DNA of 22,289 bases. Source: JBPCPM01 sp050999155. Its GTDB lineage: Bacteria > Actinomycetota > Thermoleophilia > Solirubrobacterales > 70-9. The stretch spans positions 1-22,289 of the forward strand of contig JBPCPM010000111.1 of NCBI GenBank assembly GCA_050999155.1, given 5' to 3'. Every line of letters starts with the position of its first letter. Within the stretch, counting starts at the first letter, position 1. A model generated the notes under the pieces. That model was not told where the DNA came from. It did no database searches and saw only the letters and a list, made by a program, of their open reading frames with translations. Shown piece by piece: positions 8,087 to 14,525 of the stretch. A program made the translations under genes and the position numbers.

Positions 8087-10049
8087 TCCCTCGGGCCGGC
8101 CGCCGGCACCCCCGACACCTCCCGCTCCTCCCGGCCCCCAGCCTCCTTCGGCGCCCGCCCCAGCCGGCGCTCCGCCCGCTGCCGCGCCACCGCGCCCGCC
8201 GACGGTCCAGCCGCAGGCTGCCACGCCCGCACCACATCCGCCCGCCGCGGCGAGGGCTGCTCCGGCCCCGCCGGTAGCGGCCCCGCATCCGCATCCTCCC
8301 GCTGCTCCGGCTCCCGCCGCGGGTGCCGCGCAGGAACCCCTCGGGCTCTACCCGCCGACGGGCAAGGGCCGCACGGCACGCACCGTTCTCGACGCGCTGA
8401 TCGCGCTGGGCATCGTCCCGCCGGAGCAGGCCGCGACCGCGGCACCCGCCGCCCAGAAGGAGGGCAGGCGCGCCGAACAGGTGCTGCTCGAACAGGGCGC
8501 CATCACCGATGACCAGCTCGCTCGCGCCACCGCCGAGCGCTACGGCTACGCCTTCGTCGACCTCAACGAGTTCAACGTCGACATGGGTGCCGCCAACCTG
8601 CTCTCCGGGGAAGCGGCCAAGCGCTACCGGGCCGTGCCCGTCGCCTTCCAGGGGGCCGGGTCGCTGCTGCTGGCCACCGCGGATCCGACCAACGTCCTGG
8701 CTCTCGACGACATACGGATGGTCACCGGACACGACTGCCGGGTCGCCGTCGCCGTCCCCAGCGACCTCGACACGCTCATCGCCCGGCTCAGCTCGCTCGA
8801 CGCGGCGGTCGAGGAGGCGATGACCTCGGGCGACCTCGAAGACGAGGAGGGCGACCTCGAGGACGAGCTCAGCAACCTCAACGACGGCACCGACGACGGG
8901 CCGGTGGTCAAGCTCGTGCACGGCATCCTCGGCCAGGCCGTCGAGCGCGGCGCCTCGGACATCCACTTCGAGCGCGGCGAAGGCGACATGCGCGTCCGCT
9001 TTCGCATCGATGGCGTCCTGCACCATTCGACCAACGTGCCGCGCAGGATGATCTCGAGCACGATCTCGCGGCTGAAGATCATGAGCGAGCTCGACATCGC
9101 CGAGCGCCGGATCCCGCAGGACGGCCGCGTGAGCCTGACGATCGAAGGCAGGCGCATCGATATGCGCGTCGTCACGATCCCGACACCGGCGGGGGAGGGC
9201 GCGGTCATGCGCATCCTCGACAAGGAGTCGACGGTCCTGACCCTCGACAAGCTCGGGATCGGCGGTGAGGCCCGCAAGCGGTTCGAGAGCTCGTTCCGCA
9301 AGCCCTACGGAGCGATCATCGTCACCGGCCCGACCGGCTCGGGCAAGTCGACCACGCTGTACGCGGCGCTCAACGTCCTCAACCAGGTCGAGAAGAAGAT
9401 CATCACGATCGAGGACCCCGTCGAGTACCACCTCGAGGGCGCCAACCAGATCCAGGTCAACAAGAAGGCGAAGCTCACGTTCGCCGCGGGCTTGCGCTCG
9501 GTCCTGCGTGCCGACCCCGACATCATCATGGTCGGCGAGATCCGCGACGGCGAGACGGCAAAGATCGCGATCGAGTCGGCGCTGACCGGCCACCTGATGC
9601 TCTCGACGCTGCACACCAACGACGCACCGGGCGCCATCACCCGTCTGACGGAAATGGGTATCGAGCCGTTCCTCACCGCGTCGGCGATCGAGTGCGTCAT
9701 CGCCCAGCGCCTGTGCCGCAAGCTGTGTGAGAACTGCAAGGAGGCCTACGAGCTCGACGACGCCAAGATCGCCGAGCTCAGCATCCAGTCCTACGGGGCC
9801 TCGGTCACGGTGTACCGGCCGAAGGGATGCCCGCGGTGTGCCAACACCGGCTACAAGGGCCGGGTCGGCCTGTACGAGGCGATGGTCATGACCGACGATC
9901 TGCGCGACATGACCATCAACCGCGCCTCGGCCGAGGACCTCATGCGCCTGGCCCGCGTGCAGGGCATGCGAACCCTGCAAGAGGACGCGCTGATGAAGCT
10001 CCAGGAAGGCACGACGAGCGTCGAGGAGCTACTGCGCGTCGCAGGCTGA
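8040..10049 (+). CDS. pilB: Type IV pilus assembly ATPase PilB (GspE family)
   Basis: The hexameric cytoplasmic ATPase that powers pilus extension. With the TTG start at 8040 it has 669 residues: a Pro/Ala-rich tail (1 to about 100), an MshEN-like domain (about 105-180), the N2 domain after an acidic stretch with a GDLEDE repeat, and the C-terminal ATPase. Walker A is GPTGSGKS (430-437). Walker B lies in DPDIIMVGEIRDGET (from 492). A tetracysteine zinc motif (CENC and GCPRC) and GRVGLYE follow, as in true PilB. It overlaps aroE by 47 nt at this start. In-frame alternatives at 7983 (GTG) and 7956 (ATG) would overlap aroE by 104-131 nt, and none has a good ribosome site. Everything from the MshEN-like domain on is secure; the exact start is not. 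Confidence 0.92.
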   Translation: MPPEHPTPTRPPAPPDPSGRPPAPPTPPAPPGPQPPSAPAPAGAPPAAAPPRPPTVQPQAATPAPHPPAAARAAPAPPVAAPHPHPPAAPAPAAGAAQEPLGLYPPTGKGRTARTVLDALIALGIVPPEQAATAAPAAQKEGRRAEQVLLEQGAITDDQLARATAERYGYAFVDLNEFNVDMGAANLLSGEAAKRYRAVPVAFQGAGSLLLATADPTNVLALDDIRMVTGHDCRVAVAVPSDLDTLIARLSSLDAAVEEAMTSGDLEDEEGDLEDELSNLNDGTDDGPVVKLVHGILGQAVERGASDIHFERGEGDMRVRFRIDGVLHHSTNVPRRMISSTISRLKIMSELDIAERRIPQDGRVSLTIEGRRIDMRVVTIPTPAGEGAVMRILDKESTVLTLDKLGIGGEARKRFESSFRKPYGAIIVTGPTGSGKSTTLYAALNVLNQVEKKIITIEDPVEYHLEGANQIQVNKKAKLTFAAGLRSVLRADPDIIMVGEIRDGETAKIAIESALTGHLMLSTLHTNDAPGAITRLTEMGIEPFLTASAIECVIAQRLCRKLCENCKEAYELDDAKIAELSIQSYGASVTVYRPKGCPRCANTGYKGRVGLYEAMVMTDDLRDMTINRASAEDLMRLARVQGMRTLQEDALMKLQEGTTSVEELLRVAG

Positions 10050-10061
10050 CGGCCAGCCCCT

Positions 10062-10088
10062 TCAGGGCGAGGCCCCAGTGGGCGATAA
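10062..10088 (+). promoter_or_regulatory. FliA/WhiG (sigma-28)-type promoter for pilT
   Basis: TCAG (10062-10065), 15 nt, then GGCGATAA (10081-10088). The sigma-28 consensus is TAAA-N15-GCCGATAA, so the -10 matches 7 of 8 bases at the expected spacing. Transcription would start near 10095, about 10 nt before the pilT ATG. The same layout recurs before pilA, where the sequence CGATAACTGC is shared exactly. Confidence 0.6.
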
Positions 10089-10105
10089 CTGCGGACAGGA
10101 CCAAC

Positions 10106-11185
10106 ATGGAAATCGATTTCGCACAGATCCTCATGACGACGGTGCGCCTCGGCGCGTCGGACCTCCACCTCACGCCCGGCCGACCACCGATGGTCCGCCT
10201 GCGGGGCGACGTCGTGGCCCTCGACGACCTGCCGGTCCTCAACGGACAGCACACCCGCGAGATCGTCTACTCCATCCTCAACTCCTCCCAGCGCAAGAAG
10301 TTCGAGAACGAGCTGCAGCTCGACTTCGCCTACGCCATTCCCGGCCGCGGCCGGTTCCGTGTCAATGCCTACTTCCAGCGCGGGTCGATCGCCGCCGCCC
10401 TGCGCCGTATCCCGAGCGAGCTCGAGAACCTCGAGACCCTTGGGCTGCCGCTCGTTCTCGAGGAGCTGACCCGCAAGCCGCGTGGTCTGGTCCTGGTGAC
10501 CGGACCGACCGGTTCGGGCAAGTCGACGACGCTCGCCTCGATGATCGACCTGATCAATCGCGAGCGCCACGACCACATCCTCACCATCGAGGACCCGATC
10601 GAGTTCATCCACCAGCACAAGTCGTGCCTGGTCAACCAGCGTGAGGTCGGAGAGGACGCCGACACGTTCTCGCTGGCGCTCAAGGCCGCCCTGCGTCAGG
10701 ACCCGGACGTGATCCTCGTCGGCGAGATGCGCGACCTCGACACGATCTCCACCGCCCTGACCGCGGCCGAGACCGGCCACCTCGTCTTCGCCACCCTGCA
10801 CACCCAGTCGACGTCGCAGACGATCGATCGCATCATCGACGTCTTCCCGCCGCACCAGCAGCAGCAGGTTCGGATGCAGCTGTCGGTTGCGTTGATGGGT
10901 GTCGTGACCCAGCAGCTGATCCCCACGGCCGACGGCATGGGCCGGGCGGTGGGCTGTGAGGTGCTGATCCCCAACTCGGCCGTGCGCAACCTCGTCCGCG
11001 AGGGCAAGACCCACCAGATCTACTCCGTGCTGCAGACCGCCGGCGCGAGCGGCATGCAGACGATGGACTCCCACCTGGCCCAGCTCGTGCGGATGGGCAA
11101 GATCACCCGTTCGGTCGCCGAATCGCGAGCCGCCCAGCCCGAAGAGCTGCGGCGTGTGCTCGGCGCCACGATGGCCGCCGCGTAA
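10106..11185 (+). CDS. pilT: Type IV pilus retraction ATPase PilT
   Basis: A 359-residue cytoplasmic hexameric ATPase that depolymerises the pilus and drives twitching. The ATG at 10106 follows ACAGGA (10095-10100) at 5 nt and gives the PilT N-terminus (ASDLHLTPGRPPMVRLRG). Walker A is GPTGSGKS (133-140) and Walker B lies in DPDVILVGEMRD (from 199). The His-box region is TGHLVFATLHTQS. The C-terminal VRNLVREGKTHQI matches the PilT-specific AIRNLIRE retraction motif, and the tetracysteine of PilB is absent. These features separate it from PilB. It sits 56 nt after pilB with its own candidate sigma-28 promoter in the gap, and pilC follows 3 nt after its TAA. Confidence 0.96.
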   Translation: MEIDFAQILMTTVRLGASDLHLTPGRPPMVRLRGDVVALDDLPVLNGQHTREIVYSILNSSQRKKFENELQLDFAYAIPGRGRFRVNAYFQRGSIAAALRRIPSELENLETLGLPLVLEELTRKPRGLVLVTGPTGSGKSTTLASMIDLINRERHDHILTIEDPIEFIHQHKSCLVNQREVGEDADTFSLALKAALRQDPDVILVGEMRDLDTISTALTAAETGHLVFATLHTQSTSQTIDRIIDVFPPHQQQQVRMQLSVALMGVVTQQLIPTADGMGRAVGCEVLIPNSAVRNLVREGKTHQIYSVLQTAGASGMQTMDSHLAQLVRMGKITRSVAESRAAQPEELRRVLGATMAAA

Positions 11186-11188
11186 GCC

Positions 11189-12424
11189 ATGGCGACGTTC
11201 GCCTTCAAGGCCGTGGACGTCGGCGGGGGCAAGGCCTCCGGCGAGGTGGAGGCCGACACGAAGTCCCAGGTGACCGAGCGCCTGCGCCAGCAGGGGCTGA
11301 TCGTTCTCGACATCTCCGAGCAGAAGGAGGCCTTCGCGATCGAGGACCTCTGGAAGAAGTACCGGCGGGTCAAGGGCCGCGACCTTGCGGTGATGTCGCG
11401 GCAGTTCGCGACGATGATCGCCGCCGGCATGCCGATGCTCCGGACGCTGTACACGCTAGAAGAGCAGACCGAGGATGAGCTGCTGGCCGAGACGATGGGA
11501 TTCGTCCGGGCCGACGTCGAGGCCGGCTCCTCGCTGTCGCAGGCGATGGCCAAGCACCCCAAGGTCTTCGACAAGCTCTACTGCTCCATGGTCGAGTCGG
11601 GGGAGAACTCCGGTCAGCTCGAGCAGGCCCTGGACCGGGTCTCCGACCAGATGGAGAAACTCGACGCCCTCCAGCGCCAGGTCAAGTCGGCGCTGATGTA
11701 CCCGACAATCGTGATGATCTTCGCCTTCCTGATCCTCCTGGCCCTGATCACCTTCATCGTGCCGGTCTTCGTCGGCACCTTCGAGGACATCGCCAAGGAG
11801 AACCCCGACGTCGACGCGAGCCTCCCGGCGCTGACCCAGCTCGTTGTCAACGCCTCGGATCTGGTCACCGGGCGCTGGTACATCATGTTGCCGCTGGCCA
11901 TCGGCGGCTTCTACGCCTTCCGCCGCTGGAAGGAGACCGAGAAGGGCAAGAGGATCTGGGACCGGATGATGCTCAAGGTGCCGATGAAGATCGGCGACGT
12001 GGTCCAGAAGGTCGCCCTGGCCCGCTGGTCGCGCACCTTCGCCGGCCTCGTGACCGCCGGCGTGCCGCTGCTGCAGTCGGTGAAGATCACCGGCCGCACC
12101 TCGGGCAACGCGGTGATCGAGGACGCGATGGACAGCGTCTACGAGTCGATCAAGCGCGGCGGCACCATCGCCGGTCCGCTGCACAACGAGGAGATCTTCC
12201 CCGACATGGTCTGCCACATGGTCGGCGTGGGCGAGGAGTCAGGCGCCCTGGAGCACATGCTCGAAAAGACCGCCGAGTTCTACGAGACCGAGGTCGAGGC
12301 CAAGATCAAGGCCCTGACCTCGATCCTCGAGCCGGTGATGCTGATCTTCGTCGGCGGCATGGTGGGCGTGATCGTCATCGCCATGTACCTCCCGATCTTC
12401 AGCCTCTACGACAAGATCGGGTAG
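11189..12424 (+). CDS. pilC: Type IV pilus inner-membrane platform protein PilC (GspF family)
   Basis: A 411-residue polytopic membrane protein that connects the PilB/PilT motors to the growing pilus. It has the family N-terminus (FAFKAVDVGGGKASGEVEA), two repeated GspF cytoplasmic domains (about 65-190 and 270-395), and hydrophobic spans at about 170-192, 230-246 and 381-406. The repeat signatures are present: MSRQFATMIAAGMPML in the first and ALARWSRTFAGLVTAGVPLLQ in the second, each with the VESGENSG or GVGEESG turn. Length is normal. It is coupled to pilT by a 3-nt gap and is the last plus-strand gene before a minus-strand gene; two stem-loops follow. Confidence 0.96.
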   Translation: MATFAFKAVDVGGGKASGEVEADTKSQVTERLRQQGLIVLDISEQKEAFAIEDLWKKYRRVKGRDLAVMSRQFATMIAAGMPMLRTLYTLEEQTEDELLAETMGFVRADVEAGSSLSQAMAKHPKVFDKLYCSMVESGENSGQLEQALDRVSDQMEKLDALQRQVKSALMYPTIVMIFAFLILLALITFIVPVFVGTFEDIAKENPDVDASLPALTQLVVNASDLVTGRWYIMLPLAIGGFYAFRRWKETEKGKRIWDRMMLKVPMKIGDVVQKVALARWSRTFAGLVTAGVPLLQSVKITGRTSGNAVIEDAMDSVYESIKRGGTIAGPLHNEEIFPDMVCHMVGVGEESGALEHMLEKTAEFYETEVEAKIKALTSILEPVMLIFVGGMVGVIVIAMYLPIFSLYDKIG

Positions 12425-12440
12425 CCCAGGGTTTCGGGCA

Positions 12441-12491
12441 GCCGAACCCAACGAACCACCCCCCCACAGCGTGGGCTTCGTCGAGTTCGGC
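12441..12491. terminator. Long interrupted stem-loop after pilC
   Basis: Three nested complementary blocks stack into one arm: GCCGAAC/GTTCGGC (12441-12447 with 12485-12491), ACGAA/TTCGT (12451-12455 with 12477-12481) and CCCAC/GTGGG (12463-12467 with 12471-12475) around an AGC loop. It lies 17 nt after the pilC stop. There is no T-run. It is the best candidate terminator or 3' stabiliser of the pilT-pilC transcript. Confidence 0.55.
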
Positions 12492-12517
12492 GCTGGTGTC
12501 CGGGCGAAATGGACGTC

Positions 12518-12576
12518 GCAGGCCGCCACTGAACGCTCGATGGTGCGCGAACCCCGCTGAGCGTCCAGCGGCCTGC
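12518..12576. terminator. Second inverted repeat between convergent genes
   Basis: GCAGGCCGC (12518-12526) is complementary to GCGGCCTGC (12568-12576), with an inner pair ACGCTC/GAGCGT (12533-12538 with 12559-12564). It ends 2 nt from the stop of the minus-strand gene at 12579, so it could end that transcript, the pilC transcript, or both. Confidence 0.5.
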
Positions 12577-12578
12577 GT

Positions 12579-13028
12579 TCAGCGACCCTCGTCGGGCTCG
12601 GAGACCACCAGCTCCGCCACCTGCCGGTCGTCGCGCGACTCCGGCTCGGTGACCGTGATCGAGAATGCCCCCGGCCGATCGAGGACCTCCACGATGGTGG
12701 CCGGAGCGTTGTCGGCTACCGGCTCGATGCGGCCGAGGTCGGGAATCGCGACCTCCAGCAGCGAGTCGGCCTGGACCGTGAGCTCCAGCTCGTCGCCCAC
12801 CTCGGCCTGGATCGTCTCGGCGTCCCGCTTTTCGTCGCTGACGCGCAGGGTCCGGCGCAGGGTGCGCCCGGACGGGGGGGAGGGTGCGGCCTCCACGGCC
12901 GTCTCGGTTTCGGTGCCCGTCCCGGTCGTACGGGGTCCCAGCCGGTCGACCTCGGCGGCAAGCAGCGTCGCCCCGGTCAGGACGGCCAGCAGGGCGACCA
13001 TCGCGATGACGAGACGCCTTGCCGCCAT
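12579..13028 (-). CDS. Small secreted or membrane-anchored protein, cupredoxin-like fold possible
   Basis: A 149-residue protein not recognised by name. The ATG at 13028 is preceded by a GAGGGGGA ribosome site about 7 nt away, which supports it as a real gene. Residues 1-26 form a signal peptide or anchor (MAARRLVIAMVALLAVLTGATLLA). About 30 Thr/Glu/Pro-rich residues follow. Residues about 70-145 are a beta-rich domain with the spacing of a cupredoxin-like sandwich (EVGDELELTV, then VAIPDLG, then RPGAFSITVTE). The Cys/His/Met copper ligands of true cupredoxins are absent, so metal binding is unlikely. It lies antisense between pilC and pilA, with stem-loops at its 3' end. A role at the cell surface near the pilus is a guess from position only. 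Confidence 0.7.
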   Translation of the reverse strand: MAARRLVIAMVALLAVLTGATLLAAEVDRLGPRTTGTGTETETAVEAAPSPPSGRTLRRTLRVSDEKRDAETIQAEVGDELELTVQADSLLEVAIPDLGRIEPVADNAPATIVEVLDRPGAFSITVTEPESRDDRQVAELVVSEPDEGR

Positions 13029-13097
13029 CAGCCGTCCCCCTCAGTGCGGCCTAGGGGGCAGACCCCAGGGGGCGCCGGGTCCACACCCCAGCTGGAC

Positions 13098-13126
13098 ATC
13101 TGACCGAAACCCCCCGCAGAACTCAA
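13098..13126 (-). promoter_or_regulatory. Putative promoter of the minus-strand gene
   Basis: Read on the minus strand, TTGAGT (complement of 13121-13126), 17 nt, then TCAGAT (complement of 13098-13103), about 70 nt before the start codon. It is a weak match to the vegetative consensus. Its -35 overlaps the -35 of the pilA promoter, so the two could compete. Confidence 0.3.
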
Positions 13127-13149
13127 GGAACCCCCTGAAGGTCCGATAA
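13123..13149 (+). promoter_or_regulatory. FliA/WhiG (sigma-28)-type promoter for pilA
   Basis: TCAA (13123-13126), 15 nt, then TCCGATAA (13142-13149), against TAAA-N15-GCCGATAA for sigma-28 holoenzymes: 3 of 4 and 7 of 8 matches at the preferred spacing. The predicted start near 13157 places the whole riboswitch aptamer inside a leader of about 200 nt. Confidence 0.65.
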
Positions 13150-13171
13150 CTGCACCAGATAGCCAGAGCTT

Positions 13172-13268
13172 CGGTGATGTGGCACACCCGTCGTGAGGCG
13201 GGTTCGCAAAGCACACAGGGCTCCTCGGACCGGTTCGCCGGCGAGGGGAGTTGGCTGGGCTACCACCG
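13172..13268 (+). promoter_or_regulatory. Cyclic di-GMP class I (GEMM) riboswitch aptamer in the pilA leader
   Basis: The arrangement follows the GEMM-I aptamer. P1 is CGGTG (13172-13176) with CACCG (13264-13268). GGCACACC (13181-13188) stands for the family GGCAAACC. P2 is ACCCGTC (13186-13192) with GGCGGGT (13197-13203), capped by the GNRA tetraloop GTGA. Two bases later comes the invariant core CGCAAAGC (13205-13212). P3 (about 13216-13257) is a long hairpin with a TTCG tip. The 3' core GGCTGGGCTACC (13253-13264) matches the family GCGGGGUUACC. The positions that contact ligand in the Vibrio Vc2 structure (G20, A47, C92) all appear kept; G20 as G suggests c-di-GMP rather than cGAMP. A P3-base G-U pair of Vc2 is G-C here, which is compensatory. 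Assigned by eye, not by covariance search. Confidence 0.82.
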
Positions 13269-13330
13269 GGGTTCAAGCACTACCGCGAGATCCGATGGCT
13301 TCGGGGCTCTGGCGCATACGACAACAGTCC

Positions 13331-13354
13331 GGTTTCACCACAGGAGGGTAAACC
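13331..13354 (+). promoter_or_regulatory. Shine-Dalgarno hairpin before pilA (candidate expression platform)
   Basis: GGTTT (13331-13335) pairs with AAACC (13350-13354) and ACC (13337-13339) with GGT (13347-13349), leaving ACAGGAG in the loop. The pilA ribosome site AGGAGGG (13342-13348) is thus partly in the loop and partly in the stem. It is the strongest ribosome site in the window, 10 nt from the ATG. Opening or closing of this hairpin could be the switched step. Confidence 0.5.
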
Positions 13355-13358
13355 ACCT

Positions 13359-13778
13359 ATGCGCAAGTTCCGTGAACGTACCCAGAGCGAGCAGGGCTTC
13401 ACCCTGGTCGAGCTTCTGGTCGTCGTCCTCATCCTCGGCATTCTGGCCGCGATCGCGATCCCGTCGTTCCTGGGTCAGCGCGAGAACGCCCAGGACGCCC
13501 AGGCCAAGGCCAGCACCCGTACCGCCCAGACCGCGCTCGAGACGTACGCGGTCAGCAACGGCGGCGCCTACACCGGCGCCACCGCCGCGGGCCTCGTCTC
13601 CGAGGAGAAGACCCTCGCCGACGCGACCTCGCTGGCGGTCACCGTCACCGACGCCGACACCGCGTCCGTGTCGAGCAACTCCAGCAACGGCACCACCTTC
13701 ACCATCGCGGTGGACGCCGGTGCGGTGAGCCGGACATGCTCCGGCACGTCGAAGGGCTGCAAGAACAGCACCTGGTAG
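13359..13778 (+). CDS. pilA: Type IV major pilin PilA
   Basis: A 139-residue prepilin. The ATG at 13359 follows AGGAGGG at 10 nt. The class III signal is 13 residues long and ends in glycine; cleavage is expected between G13 and F14 (FTLVELLVVVLILGILAAIAIPSF), with the conserved glutamate at mature position 5 (E18). The hydrophobic N-terminal helix is followed by a small Thr/Ser/Ala-rich globular domain and a C-terminal cysteine pair (CSGTSKGC) that can form a disulfide loop. The mature size of about 126 residues suits a major subunit. The strong ribosome site, a dedicated promoter, the riboswitch leader and a hairpin after the stop all fit a gene expressed separately from, and above, the minor pilins downstream. 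Confidence 0.94.
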   Translation: MRKFRERTQSEQGFTLVELLVVVLILGILAAIAIPSFLGQRENAQDAQAKASTRTAQTALETYAVSNGGAYTGATAAGLVSEEKTLADATSLAVTVTDADTASVSSNSSNGTTFTIAVDAGAVSRTCSGTSKGCKNSTW

Positions 13779-13802
13779 TCGAGCCTGACCACCAGCCGTA
13801 CC

Positions 13803-13834
13803 GCGAGGGGCGGGCCATCTGGCCCTCCCCTCGC
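13803..13834 (+). terminator. Strong hairpin between pilA and minor pilins
   Basis: GCGAGGGG (13803-13810) pairs with CCCCTCGC (13827-13834), and inside it GGGCC (13812-13816) with GGCCC (13821-13825), around an ATCT loop: 13 pairs with one C/T mismatch. It is 24 nt after the pilA stop. No T-tract follows, so it may be a partial terminator or an mRNA-stabilising end that raises pilA over the downstream genes. Confidence 0.65.
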
Positions 13835-13946
13835 CCGTTGTGGTCCCAGTTCTCCGGGCCGCCAGACCCGACACGCGTCCAGCCGGGGCCACGGCGACTC
13901 AGGCCGGCGAGCCCTACGACCGACCAAAGGCGTAGAGAACCCTTCC

Positions 13947-14525
13947 ATGCTTCCCCGTGCCCAGAACCCTCCATCGCTTCCTCGCCGCCTTCGCGCGCGC
14001 CTGGCCGATTCCCGCGGCTTCTCGCTCGCCGAGATGCTCGTCGCCTCGGCGATGCTGATCGTGGTACTCGGGGCCGTCAGCACGGCCGTGGTCGCCGCGA
14101 GCCGCGCCCACCCGAAGATCACCGAGCCCTCACTGCGCATCCAGGAGGCGCGCGGGACCCTCGAGGGGATCACCCGCGAGCTGCGCCAGACATACCGGGT
14201 CGTGTCGACCGCCTCGAACGCGATCACCGTCCTGACCTACAAGATCAACACGGCCGCGGGAACGACCAACCAGGTGAAGGTGCGCTACTCCTGCGCGGCC
14301 GGAACGTGCTCACGCCAGGAGGCCGCCGTCGAGGATTCCTTCACGGGTACTCCACGCAAGGTGATCGACGGAATCTCCAGCAGCGACGTCTTCAGCTACG
14401 CACCGGACACGCTCGAGCCGGAGTCGGTGTTCGTGACCCTGAAGTTCGGGGTCGACACCCAGGCCGCTGACGTCGTCCTGCGCGATGGGGTAAGCCTGCG
14501 CAACGCCATCAACTTCGCCGACTGA
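13947..14525 (+). CDS. Minor prepilin, PilW/PilJ-like
   Basis: A 192-residue protein with a class III prepilin signal: a basic leader of 24 residues ending in SRG, then FSLAEMLVASAMLIVVLGAVSTAV, with glutamate at mature position 5 (E29). It should be cut by PilD and sit at the pilus tip or in the initiation complex. The globular part has two cysteines close together (SCAAGTC) and is otherwise beta-rich with no named domain. The first helix and size resemble PilW/ComGF-type minor pilins, but similarity beyond the signal is too weak for a firm gene name. Its TGA overlaps the ATG of the next gene by one base, so the two minor pilins are probably translated together. Confidence 0.85.
   Translation: MLPRAQNPPSLPRRLRARLADSRGFSLAEMLVASAMLIVVLGAVSTAVVAASRAHPKITEPSLRIQEARGTLEGITRELRQTYRVVSTASNAITVLTYKINTAAGTTNQVKVRYSCAAGTCSRQEAAVEDSFTGTPRKVIDGISSSDVFSYAPDTLEPESVFVTLKFGVDTQAADVVLRDGVSLRNAINFAD

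Noticed and set aside
12496..13149. Plus-strand open frame of 217 codons opposite the small secreted protein gene
   Set aside because: Low-complexity Ser/Arg composition, no ribosome site, and it crosses both the terminator-like repeat and the promoter region; the minus-strand gene has a signal peptide and a ribosome site.
13179..13207. TGGCAC near 13180 as a sigma-54 (-24/-12) promoter
   Set aside because: A GC or TTGC box at the required spacing is absent, and the bases are better explained as the GGCACACC strand of the riboswitch core.
13251..13358. Upstream in-frame extension of pilA
   Set aside because: It would run through the riboswitch and put a non-prepilin leader of 36 residues before the class III signal; the ATG at 13359 with AGGAGGG is clearly the start.
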